DNA of 8,416 nt from the NCBI GenBank assembly GCA_012961845.1, contig DTYO01000126.1, forward strand, positions 1 through 8,416, written 5' to 3'. Source of the DNA: Thermodesulfobacteriaceae bacterium (GTDB taxonomy: Bacteria; Desulfobacterota; Dissulfuribacteria; Dissulfuribacterales; UBA3076). The notes beneath the pieces were generated by a model. The model searched no databases, had not been told where the DNA came from, and saw only the letters and a list, made by a program, of their open reading frames with translations. Below are positions 1 through 6,223 of this stretch, one piece after another (positions within the stretch are counted from its first letter, which is position 1; each line of letters opens with the position of its first letter). A program made the translations under genes and the position numbers.

Positions 1-58
1 AGGTGGCGAAGACGTACTCTGGTACTTCAATCCACTGACAATGCAGCAGATTTGGTGA
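1..58 (+). CDS. Possible C-terminal tail of an upstream gene (partial)
   Basis: Frame 2 is open from the left edge to a TGA at 56-58 and reads GGEDVLWYFNPLTMQQIW. The composition looks protein-like, and an intrinsic terminator follows 55 bases after the stop, as expected at the end of a transcription unit. I do not recognise the family from 18 residues. Frame 1 also stays open through this stretch, to about base 162, but it runs through the terminator hairpin and gives an unconvincing peptide. The call rests only on the open frame and the terminator, so it is tentative. Confidence 0.2.
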   Translation, partial: GGEDVLWYFNPLTMQQIW

Positions 59-113
59 AATCGCGTTTCCCCTTGCGGCTCCAAATGCCGAACACTTTTT
101 CATTGAATTCGTC

Positions 114-135
114 GCACCTTTTTGGTGCAGTTTTT
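114..135 (+). terminator. Rho-independent terminator
   Basis: A perfect 5-bp GC-rich stem, GCACC (114-118) with GGTGC (124-128), closes a five-T loop. After the bases AG it is followed by five Ts (131-135). This is the classical intrinsic terminator layout for rightward transcription. It would insulate the L,D-transpeptidase gene at 244 from whatever lies left of the window. The stem is short, so efficiency could be modest. There is no matching T tract for the opposite direction. Confidence 0.55.
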
Positions 136-243
136 GATTTACTATATTTTTTGTAACCTACTGTAACTTATGTCAATTAGCATTTGTTTGGCTTTTGAAG
201 CGAATAATCCGGGTTTAACGTCAACTTGCTGAATTACTGAAAA

Positions 244-1182
244 ATGTCTGCCATTCCTGTCAAAGGCATTATTGTTGCGGTCTGCACTGTCTGCATCGCC
301 TGTGTGGTTGATGTTTCTCAGGCTGTCTGCATGCATGTCTTTGTTCTCAGGGATGGTCAGACAGTATACGGGGCCATGAAAAAGGAAAAAGCCGGCATCC
401 GGCGGACACTCCTGGATATGGCACGAGACAATGGACTTGGCTTTAACCAGATAGCTGCTGCAAATCCCGGTCTGGATCCATGGGTGCCTCCTGAAGACGC
501 AGAGGTGATGCTGCCCACAATATTCGTTCTGCCCACAAATTATCCGACATCCGGCATAGTGGTCAATCTTGCAGAAATGAGGCTGTATTACTTTTTTAAC
601 GGCGAGGATGGCTCGGCCCGTTTTGCCACTTGTCCGGTGGGAGTCGGCAGGGAAGGATATGCCACTGAGCTGGGCGTATACACGATTTATACCAAAGCCG
701 AGAACCCTGTATGGACGGTACCTCCTTCAGTCAGAGCCGAGGACCCTGCAATGCCCCTGAAGGTCGGCCCAGGGCCAGACAACCCTCTCGGGAAATACAT
801 ACTGCGCTTTTCGAGACTTTCTTACGGAATCCATGGGACGAACCGCCCGTGGGGAGTGGGACGGAGGGTAAGCCATGGATGCATCAGACTTTACGCAGAG
901 GATATAGCAGCCCTGTATCCCATGGTTCCCGTTGGAACACTGGTGAGGATCATATATGAACCAGTCAAGGTGGGGTGGGCAGTAGGTCGGTGCTGGCTGC
1001 AGGTCTTCCGGGATTTTGAAAACAGGATTGCTGATCCCCTGTCCGAAGCCCTTGCATGTATCGCCCTGTGTGAAGAAAAAACAGGGCCGGTATATTTAGA
1101 TCTGCAGAAGATAAAAAGAATGCTGGAATTGAAAAGCGGCATACCCAGACCTGTGGCACGGGTACAGGAAAGCAAAAACTGA
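244..1182 (+). CDS. L,D-transpeptidase of the ErfK/YbiS/YcfS (lipoprotein-anchoring) type
   Basis: This is a predicted exported enzyme of 312 residues. Residues 7-27 form a hydrophobic signal segment ending in SQA, with cleavage likely soon after. Residues about 52-92 resemble a LysM-like peptidoglycan-binding segment. The YkuD catalytic domain spans about 103-238 and has the family signature: HGTN at 197-200 and SHGCIRL at 210-216, with Cys213 the predicted nucleophile. The motifs GPGPDNPLG (175-183) and VPVGTLVRI (228-236), the LysM-plus-YkuD order and the length all match Escherichia coli ErfK, YbiS and YcfS, which join the C-terminal lysine of Braun lipoprotein to meso-diaminopimelate in peptidoglycan. 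A lipoprotein with a C-terminal lysine is encoded next door on the opposite strand, which supports the same role here by inference. The C-terminal 70 residues have no function I can name. The ATG at 244 keeps the signal peptide intact but has no good Shine-Dalgarno. A 3-3 cross-linking role is the main alternative. Confidence 0.9.
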   Translation: MSAIPVKGIIVAVCTVCIACVVDVSQAVCMHVFVLRDGQTVYGAMKKEKAGIRRTLLDMARDNGLGFNQIAAANPGLDPWVPPEDAEVMLPTIFVLPTNYPTSGIVVNLAEMRLYYFFNGEDGSARFATCPVGVGREGYATELGVYTIYTKAENPVWTVPPSVRAEDPAMPLKVGPGPDNPLGKYILRFSRLSYGIHGTNRPWGVGRRVSHGCIRLYAEDIAALYPMVPVGTLVRIIYEPVKVGWAVGRCWLQVFRDFENRIADPLSEALACIALCEEKTGPVYLDLQKIKRMLELKSGIPRPVARVQESKN

Positions 1183-1346
1183 ACAATAACCGAAGGATAC
1201 CTCTGAAAATTGTCCTTTTATCCCGTAACCGTGTTGCACGCAAAAAATTATACTCGAAATATCAAGTCAAACGTTGCGGTTATTTTTCTCGTGCGCCCTG
1301 TTTTGGAACAAAGAACCGTGATTTTCAGAGACAGCCTGAATAAGGA

Positions 1347-1718
1347 CTATTTCATCAAGCTTTTCTCAAATATTCTCTCGGTCTTTTTGGCCGTGGCTTC
1401 AGCCCGGCTGGCGGCTTCTGCAGCTCTGTTCGTTGCTGCATCAGCCCTGTTGGCAGCAGAAGCCGCCTCGATTGCAGCTGCTTCGGCTTTCTGCGCTGCT
1501 GATTCAAGGCGGGAAGTAAGGGCTTCCATGCGTTTTGAGGCAGCTTCCGCCCTGGCTGCGGCGGCTTTGGCCTCTTCAGCAGCTTTTACCGTTTCTTGCA
1601 TCAGTGCCTTTTCTTCTGCACTGGGACCGCATGCATTCAAAGTGAACAGGCAGAGAATCAAAGCGGCAACAGTGGCAATGAGCTTGAATCGTGGTCTCCT
1701 TGATGCAGGATGTTTCAT
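1347..1718 (-). CDS. Lpp/OprI-like alanine-zipper outer-membrane lipoprotein with C-terminal lysine
   Basis: This 123-residue lipoprotein has a positively charged start (residues 1-12), a hydrophobic stretch (13-27) and the lipobox LNAC with Cys30 as the lipidation site. Gly31 follows, not the aspartate that retains lipoproteins in the inner membrane, so outer-membrane sorting is expected. The mature part, about 94 residues, is almost all coiled coil. Roughly half of residues 46-110 are alanine, and every seventh position (56, 63, 70, 77, 84, 91, 98, 105, 112) is Arg or Lys except Glu84. This nine-heptad ladder is like the alanine zippers of E. coli Lpp and Pseudomonas OprI. The protein ends in KSLMK; in Lpp the terminal lysine is the residue linked to peptidoglycan. 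The gene lies between two YkuD genes, which fits a tethering substrate. The ATG at 1716-1718 has a good ribosome site (AAAGGGG, about 1724-1730). It is longer than Lpp or OprI. Covalent attachment is inferred. Confidence 0.85.
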   Translation of the reverse strand: MKHPASRRPRFKLIATVAALILCLFTLNACGPSAEEKALMQETVKAAEEAKAAAARAEAASKRMEALTSRLESAAQKAEAAAIEAASAANRADAATNRAAEAASRAEATAKKTERIFEKSLMK

Positions 1719-1765
1719 TGTAACCCCTTTCTGTTTTATAACTGAAGATAGAAAACTGTTCCAGA

Positions 1766-1800
1766 TATAATTGGTTGAAAACCCTGAATGTTATTATGAT
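1766..1800 (+). promoter_or_regulatory. Candidate sigma70-type promoter elements for the small ORF and second YkuD gene
   Basis: The divergent region holds two candidate -10 elements for rightward transcription. One is an exact TATAAT at 1766-1771, without a convincing -35. The other is TATGAT at 1795-1800, preceded 18 bases upstream by TTGGTT (1771-1776). The first would give a leader of about 40 bases before the small ORF at 1819, the second only about 12. Neither is a strong two-part match, and A+T-rich DNA produces such hexamers by chance. For leftward transcription of the lipoprotein gene I saw no convincing pair. Confidence 0.3.
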
Positions 1801-1806
1801 CAGTCT

Positions 1807-1818
1807 AAAAGGAGAGAA
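1807..1818 (+). promoter_or_regulatory. Shine-Dalgarno site of the 39-codon ORF
   Basis: AAAAGGAGAGAA lies directly before the ATG at 1819. Its AAGGAG core (1809-1814) is the best ribosome-binding match in the divergent region. The gap of four bases to the ATG is on the short side. The YkuD gene at 1935 has no comparable site of its own, so ribosomes may enter here and reach that gene by coupling. Confidence 0.5.
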
Positions 1819-1938
1819 ATGACTTTTCAACAAATAACTTATATGAAGGGAAAAAACTGGCAACAGGCAAGCGGTGTGGACAGCCGGTCCTGTAGGGCCG
1901 TCGAGACAAAGGTTGTGTTCATGGACATGATTTCATGA
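1819..1938 (+). CDS. Small ORF (39 aa), possible leader peptide coupled to the second YkuD gene
   Basis: An ATG at 1819, with AAGGAG four bases upstream, opens a 39-codon frame that begins MTFQQITYMKGKNW and ends FMDMIS. Its TGA stop (1936-1938) overlaps the ATG of the YkuD gene (1935-1937) as ATGA, the classical translational-coupling junction. The downstream gene has no Shine-Dalgarno of its own, so this frame could set its translation rate. The peptide has no signal sequence, no lipobox and no run of one amino acid typical of attenuators. I recognise no homologue. A hairpin at 1885-1900 lies within the reading frame. It could be a genuine small protein, a regulatory leader whose translation matters more than its product, or chance. 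The ATGA junction plus the ribosome site raise it above chance; conservation is unknown. Confidence 0.45.
   Translation: MTFQQITYMKGKNWQQASGVDSRSCRAVETKVVFMDMIS
1885..1900 (+). promoter_or_regulatory. Short RNA hairpin upstream of the second YkuD gene
   Basis: CGGTCC (1885-1890) and GGGCCG (1895-1900) can pair over six bases in RNA, with one U-G wobble, around the tetraloop UGUA. It lies inside the small ORF and ends 34 bases before the YkuD start. No T tract follows, so it is not an intrinsic terminator. A role in slowing ribosomes or shaping initiation is only a possibility. Confidence 0.25.
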
Positions 1939-2918
1939 TCTTTGCAGGCATGAGCCGGACTCAGTGGTCAGGCATAATTATGCTGACGGCTGCCGCAGCA
2001 GTATTTTGGGCCTGTGCAATCTGTGCGGCTCAGCAACTGTCGAGATATATTGTTGTCGACAAGGCGAGGCACAGGTTGTGGCTGTACCGGCAGGGGAAGG
2101 CGGTCAATGAATTTGAGATTTCCCTTGGAATAGATGTAATGTCACCTAAACTCAGGCGGCGAGACTGTGCCACTCCTGAAGGCTGTTATCAGGTAATTTA
2201 TAAAAAAGAGCGAAGTAAGTACCATAAATTTTTAGGTATTTCCTATCCAAACAGAAAGGATGCATGGCTGGGTCTGCGGTATGGGGTGATAACCGCAGAG
2301 GAATATCGTTCTATTGAAAGCGCACTGTGTTGCGGAAAGCCGCCCCCATCCGACACCTTGCTGGGCGGTGGTGTCGGAATTCACGGAGGAGGGGTATTCA
2401 GATCCAATGGAGGAGTTGCGGGGAAAGACTGGACCGAAGGCTGTATCGCACTGAATGACGATGCGATGGATATGGTTTATCATTTCTCTGCTATGGGGGA
2501 CAGAGTCATTATTTATGATAGCAGCCGGAGTTTTTTTGAAATGATGCGGCCTCTTACCCATCCAATTGCCAGGGACATACCGGAAGGCAGGGATGAGAAT
2601 GGGGAAAAATACTATTCTGAACTCCTGTTTATCACAAAATTCGGCCCGGTACTGTTGAAACTAGGGGAAGGGCTGGATTACAGTCGGGCAATAGAAATTA
2701 TCGTCTTCAAGAATGACTCTCTGCTGGAAAAAGTGTTTTATATATTTGATAGTAACGGGGATGGACTTTTGGGCTCCACGGACAGTTGTGAAGGAACATT
2801 GACCGATCTTGTGAAAACCATGGATCCTTACATTGCTTTACAGCGGGAACTGAAAGAAGCCCTTGGCAAAGGAAATATCCGGATTGTTGAGGAAAAATGG
2901 AAGTCAGAGCCGAAATAA
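1935..2918 (+). CDS. Exported YkuD-family L,D-transpeptidase-like protein with dockerin/EF-hand-like loop
   Basis: This 327-residue protein has a hydrophobic N-terminal segment (13-32) serving as signal peptide or anchor. The YkuD domain covers about 37-196: a lipoprotein-YkuD style start (RYIVVDKARHRLWLY), TPEGCYQV (80-87), SKYHKFLGISYPN (94-106), IHGGG (149-153) and DWTEGCIAL (165-173). Cys170 is the predicted nucleophile and His150 its partner. The usual SHGC is TEGC here, as in another large YkuD subgroup. The segment around SKYHKFLGISYPN recalls E. coli YafK/DpaA, which releases Lpp from peptidoglycan, so transpeptidase and lipoprotein-releasing activity are both possible. The C-terminal region (about 197-327) is extra and contains DSNGDGLLGSTD (272-283), a calcium-loop pattern. 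The ATG at 1935 overlaps the stop of a 39-codon ORF; ATG 1950 is an alternative. The 3' end overlaps plsY by 22 bases, suggesting one transcript. Confidence 0.85.
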   Translation: MIFAGMSRTQWSGIIMLTAAAAVFWACAICAAQQLSRYIVVDKARHRLWLYRQGKAVNEFEISLGIDVMSPKLRRRDCATPEGCYQVIYKKERSKYHKFLGISYPNRKDAWLGLRYGVITAEEYRSIESALCCGKPPPSDTLLGGGVGIHGGGVFRSNGGVAGKDWTEGCIALNDDAMDMVYHFSAMGDRVIIYDSSRSFFEMMRPLTHPIARDIPEGRDENGEKYYSELLFITKFGPVLLKLGEGLDYSRAIEIIVFKNDSLLEKVFYIFDSNGDGLLGSTDSCEGTLTDLVKTMDPYIALQRELKEALGKGNIRIVEEKWKSEPK

Positions 2919-3502
2919 TCTGGCCTGTATGTGCCTATCTGACCGGAGCAATCCCGTTCGGCCTCCTGATCGCAAGGTTCAGAGGTTTAGATCTGCTGTC
3001 GCAGGGCAGTGGAAACATCGGTGCCACCAATGTCACCCGGGTCATGGGCAAGAGACTGGGCATCATCACACTCCTGGCCGATGTCAGCAAAGGTCTTCTG
3101 CTCGTTGCCGGGTGCATATGGTTTCTGGATGGTACGCAGGGTACTGACCTGTGGGTGGCCGCTACCGGACTGGCGGCTGTCTCAGGGCACTGTTATTCGG
3201 TTTTCCTTAAATTCAGGGGCGGCAAAGGGGTTGCCACAGCAGCCGGAGTTTTTATTCCGATATGTCCTGCAGCGGTATGCCTTGCAGTAATACCATTTTT
3301 CCTGATTGTGAAAAAGTGGGGTTTCGTTTCGGCGGGTTCCCTTGCCGCTTCGGCGGCAGTACCCTTGCTGCTCCATTTTTTTTGTCCGTCTATGGAACTG
3401 GAAATTATGGCGTGGCTCATAGCCGGCATAATTTGGATCAAACACAGAGACAACATCGGGCGCCTGTTGCGGGGAGAAGAAAAGAGCTGGAAAAAAGGAT
3501 GA
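2897..3502 (+). CDS. plsY: Acyl-phosphate:glycerol-3-phosphate acyltransferase PlsY
   Basis: PlsY is an integral inner-membrane enzyme that moves an acyl group from acyl-phosphate to the sn-1 position of glycerol-3-phosphate. This makes lysophosphatidic acid, the first committed step of phospholipid synthesis, using acyl-phosphate supplied by PlsX. The 201 residues match the usual family length. Conserved cytoplasmic motifs are all present: GSGNIGATN (37-45), KFRGGKGVAT (105-114) and HRDNIGRLLRGEE (183-195). Hydrophobic helices lie at about 5-26, 54-77, 85-102, 115-138, 144-162 and 168-181. The start ATG is preceded by GAGG seven bases upstream and lies inside the end of the YkuD gene, so expression is probably translationally coupled to it. 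The gene ends 33 bases from the convergent ntrX stop, with no clear intrinsic terminator between them. No residue expected to be essential is missing. Confidence 0.95.
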   Translation: MEVRAEIIWPVCAYLTGAIPFGLLIARFRGLDLLSQGSGNIGATNVTRVMGKRLGIITLLADVSKGLLLVAGCIWFLDGTQGTDLWVAATGLAAVSGHCYSVFLKFRGGKGVATAAGVFIPICPAAVCLAVIPFFLIVKKWGFVSAGSLAASAAVPLLLHFFCPSMELEIMAWLIAGIIWIKHRDNIGRLLRGEEKSWKKG

Positions 3503-3535
3503 GATCAGATAGTCTTGTGATCGGCTATGGAAAAA

Positions 3536-4924
3536 TCAGGTTGAAAGACCCAGGGATTTGATTTTCCTGTGGAGATGACGCCGCTGTATGCCGATGGCCT
3601 CAGCTGTTTTTTTGACGTTGCCCCCATATTCAGCCAATTTTTTCGTTATATATTCCCGTTCAAAGAAGGCCTTTGCTTCTTTGAAATCAGAGGTTTTCAT
3701 CCACAACGGCTCTGTGCCGCCGGCAGCAGAGGCCTTTTCTGCGTCTCCACCGTGCCTGCAGGGGTGAAATGAAGGAGGAAGATCATCCAAGCCTATTTCT
3801 GGACTCTTGGACAGGATCACCAGTCTTTCTATCATGTTTTTCAGTTCCCTTACATTTCCGGGCCAGTCATATGCCATTAATCGTTCCATGGCTTCCGGAC
3901 TCAGCTGCTTCCTGGCAGAACACGCCATGTCTTCTGTGAATTCCTTCAGGAAAGCCTCTATGAGCAATGGAATGTCCTCTTTACGTTCTCTGAGCGGCGG
4001 AATCTCAATGGGGATTACATTTAGCCTGTAGTAGAGGTCTTCTCTGAAATTGCCTTCTTTGATCTCTCTCTCAAGATTTTTGTTGGTTGCTGCTATAATC
4101 CTCACATCTACAGAAATAACCTTGCTCCCTCCCACCCTTTCAAAGCGCTGTTCCTGCAGTATTCTCAGAATCTTGGCCTGAGTCTTGAGGCTCATATCTC
4201 CAATTTCATCCAGAAACAGGGTTCCTCCGTTTGCCTGATCAAATTTGCCTCTTCTCATGTTGGTGGCTCCGGTAAACGCACCTCTTTCATGACCGAACAG
4301 TTCGCTCTCGATTAGCTCTTCCGGGATGGCTGCACAGTTCACTTCTATCATGGGCTTGCCGCGCCGTTTGCTCTGATTATGGATAGTTCTTGCAACCAGC
4401 TCCTTTCCGGTTCCATTTTCACCCTGGATCAATACCCAAGCCTTCGTGGGTGCAACGATGTCTATCTGGTCTGTCAGGGCATTCATCTGGGTACTCTTGC
4501 CGATCAGGCGGAAATTTCTGTCCGTTTTTTGCCTGAGCAATACGTTTTCTTCTCTGAGGTCGCGGTATTTCAGTGCATTTCGTACCGTGAGCAGCAGGTG
4601 TTCATACGACAGAGGTTTTTCTATAAAATCAAATGCGCCCAGGCGGGTGGCCTTCACCGCAGTTTCTATTGTGCCGTGTCCTGACATGATGACGGTCTGG
4701 ACAAGAGGCCACTGGTCTCTGATGCGTTTCAGTACCTCCAGCCCGTCTATACCTGGCATCCATATGTCCAGGAGTACAACATCGGGTAACTCGTCAGCCA
4801 TTTTTTTCAGCGCTGTTTCTCCGTCCTGCGCCGTCTGTACTTCAAATCCTTCGTCTTCAAGGATGTCTCTCACAGATTGAAGAATCAGTTCTTCGTCATC
4901 GACCACCAGTATTTTACCATTCAC
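3536..4924 (-). CDS. ntrX: NtrX-type sigma54-dependent response regulator
   Basis: This 462-residue regulator has the full NtrC-family layout. The receiver (about 4-118) has Asp9-Asp10, the phosphoacceptor Asp53 (LLDIWMPG) and Lys103. The AAA+ domain (about 140-375) has Walker A GENGTGKE (168-175), the sigma54-contacting loop GAFTGA (215-220), Walker B LFLDEI (236-241) and WPGNVREL (354-361). A Fis-type helix-turn-helix lies at about 432-460 (NVKKTAEAIGIQRRHLHRKI). It should activate sigma54 promoters by ATP hydrolysis once phosphorylated. The upstream neighbour is an NtrY-type kinase, 30 bases away, which makes NtrX more likely than other family members. The start is GTG (4922-4924) with AGGAG at 4934-4938. 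Every catalytic motif is intact, although the partner kinase gene carries an internal stop, so the regulator may still be made and receive phosphate from elsewhere. Target genes cannot be read from this window. Confidence 0.9.
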   Translation of the reverse strand: MNGKILVVDDEELILQSVRDILEDEGFEVQTAQDGETALKKMADELPDVVLLDIWMPGIDGLEVLKRIRDQWPLVQTVIMSGHGTIETAVKATRLGAFDFIEKPLSYEHLLLTVRNALKYRDLREENVLLRQKTDRNFRLIGKSTQMNALTDQIDIVAPTKAWVLIQGENGTGKELVARTIHNQSKRRGKPMIEVNCAAIPEELIESELFGHERGAFTGATNMRRGKFDQANGGTLFLDEIGDMSLKTQAKILRILQEQRFERVGGSKVISVDVRIIAATNKNLEREIKEGNFREDLYYRLNVIPIEIPPLRERKEDIPLLIEAFLKEFTEDMACSARKQLSPEAMERLMAYDWPGNVRELKNMIERLVILSKSPEIGLDDLPPSFHPCRHGGDAEKASAAGGTEPLWMKTSDFKEAKAFFEREYITKKLAEYGGNVKKTAEAIGIQRRHLHRKIKSLGLST

Positions 4925-4954
4925 TGTTACTTACTCCTGTCACAAATCAATGTA

Positions 4955-6163
4955 TCAGTCTGCCTGATCGATTGGAAAAAACAAGGTGAATTTGGACCCG
5001 TTGGGTATATTGTCTTCTACCTCTATGCGGCCATTATGATCTGACATTATGGAATTTACAATAGCAAGGCCGAGGCCGGTGCCTCCTGGCCGTCTGGAAA
5101 AATCGGGTTCGAACAGTCTGTGGCGTTCTTCGTGGGGAATTCCGGTACCGGTGTCTATTACGGATATGAATATTTCGCTGGAGGAGGACTGATGCCCTAT
5201 CCTGACAGTAATCTTCCCGCCACTTGAAAGTGCGGCGACGGCATTGTCCAGCAGATTGATCAAGGCCCTCTTGACCTGATCCGGATCCAGAAATACTTCA
5301 GGCAGATTTTCTTCTGAGTCCAGTTTGAATTCAAAGGACGGATGTCCTTCCCCGTACATCACCAGCACTTTTCTCGCAAGCTCTTCCAGTCGTGTAGGGA
5401 CGAGCCTGGGAGCCGGCATCCTGGCGAAGTTTGAGAATTCATTTACCAGATGCTTGAGTTCTTCTACCTGGTCTATGATGGTGTTGGTACATTTGTCAAG
5501 AACAGCTCCTGTGTCTTCATCAAGTGCCCTGAGATATCTCTTTCTGAGTCTCTGTGCCGAAAGCTGAATTGGTGTCAGTGGATTCTTGACTTCATGAGCA
5601 ATGCGCCTGGCGACTTCTCGCCAGGCCGCAAGTCTCTGGATCTTTTCCAGTTCGGTGAGGTCTTCAAATACTATGACAATACCCAGCGAACGGTTTTCAT
5701 TGTCTCTGAGCAATGTGAAATTAACCAGCAGAGACAGTTCCTTTTCATCCACGACCATTTTGACCGGGCGCTGAATGGTTCCCTTTGCCGATCTGGCCAG
5801 GTCTTTTCGAATTTCTTCAAATTCCTGGAACTGGTCTTGGGTCAGCATCATCTTGTATGGTTTTCCTATGATGGAAGCAGCTGACATCTTGAGTATGGAT
5901 TCAGCTGCTCTGTTCATGGTCCGGATTATGCCGTTTCTGTCAAAGGAAATTATTCCGGCATTCACATTCTGCAGAATAATTTCCATGTAGCGTCTGCGCT
6001 GTTTAATTTCGGCATAGCTTTCCATGAGTTCTCTAGATGTTTTCAAAGCCCTTGTCCTAGCCTCCTTAAGATCCTGCGTCATGGTATTGAAGGCCCTTAC
6101 AAGGGAACTGAGTTCGTCGCCGCCTGATACCTCCAGACGGAAATCAAGTTCTCCCTGCGCCAC
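4955..6163 (-). CDS. ntrY: NtrY-type sensor kinase, C-terminal (cytoplasmic) part after the internal stop
   Basis: This is the 402-residue catalytic half of the kinase if translation restarts at the GTG at 6161-6163. Conserved coding sequence begins 20 codons earlier, right after the internal TGA, with FRLAKSITEPIQNLAEA, the start of the HAMP linker. Counting from the GTG, the HAMP remainder runs to about 35, a PAS domain spans about 57-168, and the HisKA domain (about 177-245) carries HEVKNPLTPIQLSAQRL with phospho-His190. The HATPase domain (about 290-398) has N-box NLLDNAVAAL (Asn307), DTGTGI (337-342) and GGTGLGLA (360-367). HEVKNPLTPIQLSAQRL is the H-box form typical of NtrY. The F-box reads EPDFSRRPGG where relatives commonly have EPYFST. 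No Shine-Dalgarno precedes the GTG, so this may not be a real start. Without the membrane half it would be a soluble kinase lacking its sensor. Its last codon lies 30 bases before ntrX. Confidence 0.75.
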   Translation of the reverse strand: MAQGELDFRLEVSGGDELSSLVRAFNTMTQDLKEARTRALKTSRELMESYAEIKQRRRYMEIILQNVNAGIISFDRNGIIRTMNRAAESILKMSAASIIGKPYKMMLTQDQFQEFEEIRKDLARSAKGTIQRPVKMVVDEKELSLLVNFTLLRDNENRSLGIVIVFEDLTELEKIQRLAAWREVARRIAHEVKNPLTPIQLSAQRLRKRYLRALDEDTGAVLDKCTNTIIDQVEELKHLVNEFSNFARMPAPRLVPTRLEELARKVLVMYGEGHPSFEFKLDSEENLPEVFLDPDQVKRALINLLDNAVAALSSGGKITVRIGHQSSSSEIFISVIDTGTGIPHEERHRLFEPDFSRRPGGTGLGLAIVNSIMSDHNGRIEVEDNIPNGSKFTLFFPIDQAD

Positions 6164-6223
6164 CCTGTAGGTGGCTTCAGCCAGGTTCTGTATGGGTTCG
6201 GTAATGCTTTTCGCAAGGCGGAA

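Noticed and set aside
174..236. A 20-codon frame before the first L,D-transpeptidase gene.
   Set aside because: It has no ribosome site and no overlap with the downstream start, unlike the 39-codon ORF at 1819.
1193..1220. Weak inverted repeat AAGGAT / GTCCTT after the first L,D-transpeptidase gene, followed by Ts.
   Set aside because: The stem is A+T-rich with a wobble pair, the loop is long and the T run is short; it is too weak to call a terminator.
1246..1274. On the minus strand, TTGACT and an exact TATAAT in the gap between the first two genes.
   Set aside because: The spacing is only 12 bases, too short for a sigma70 promoter, and no gene follows in that direction except antisense.
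1210..1770. A 186-codon open frame on the + strand across the lipoprotein gene.
   Set aside because: It is longer than the real gene but is its antisense shadow: alanine codons read backwards keep frames open. The minus-strand frame has a lipobox, heptads and a good ribosome site.
3501..3519. GATCA and TGATC inverted repeat between plsY and ntrX as a shared terminator.
   Set aside because: The stem is five pairs, low in G+C, with a long loop and no T tract on either strand.
4446..4880. A 144-codon open frame on the + strand inside ntrX.
   Set aside because: The opposite strand encodes the receiver and AAA+ motifs of NtrX; this peptide shows no domain.
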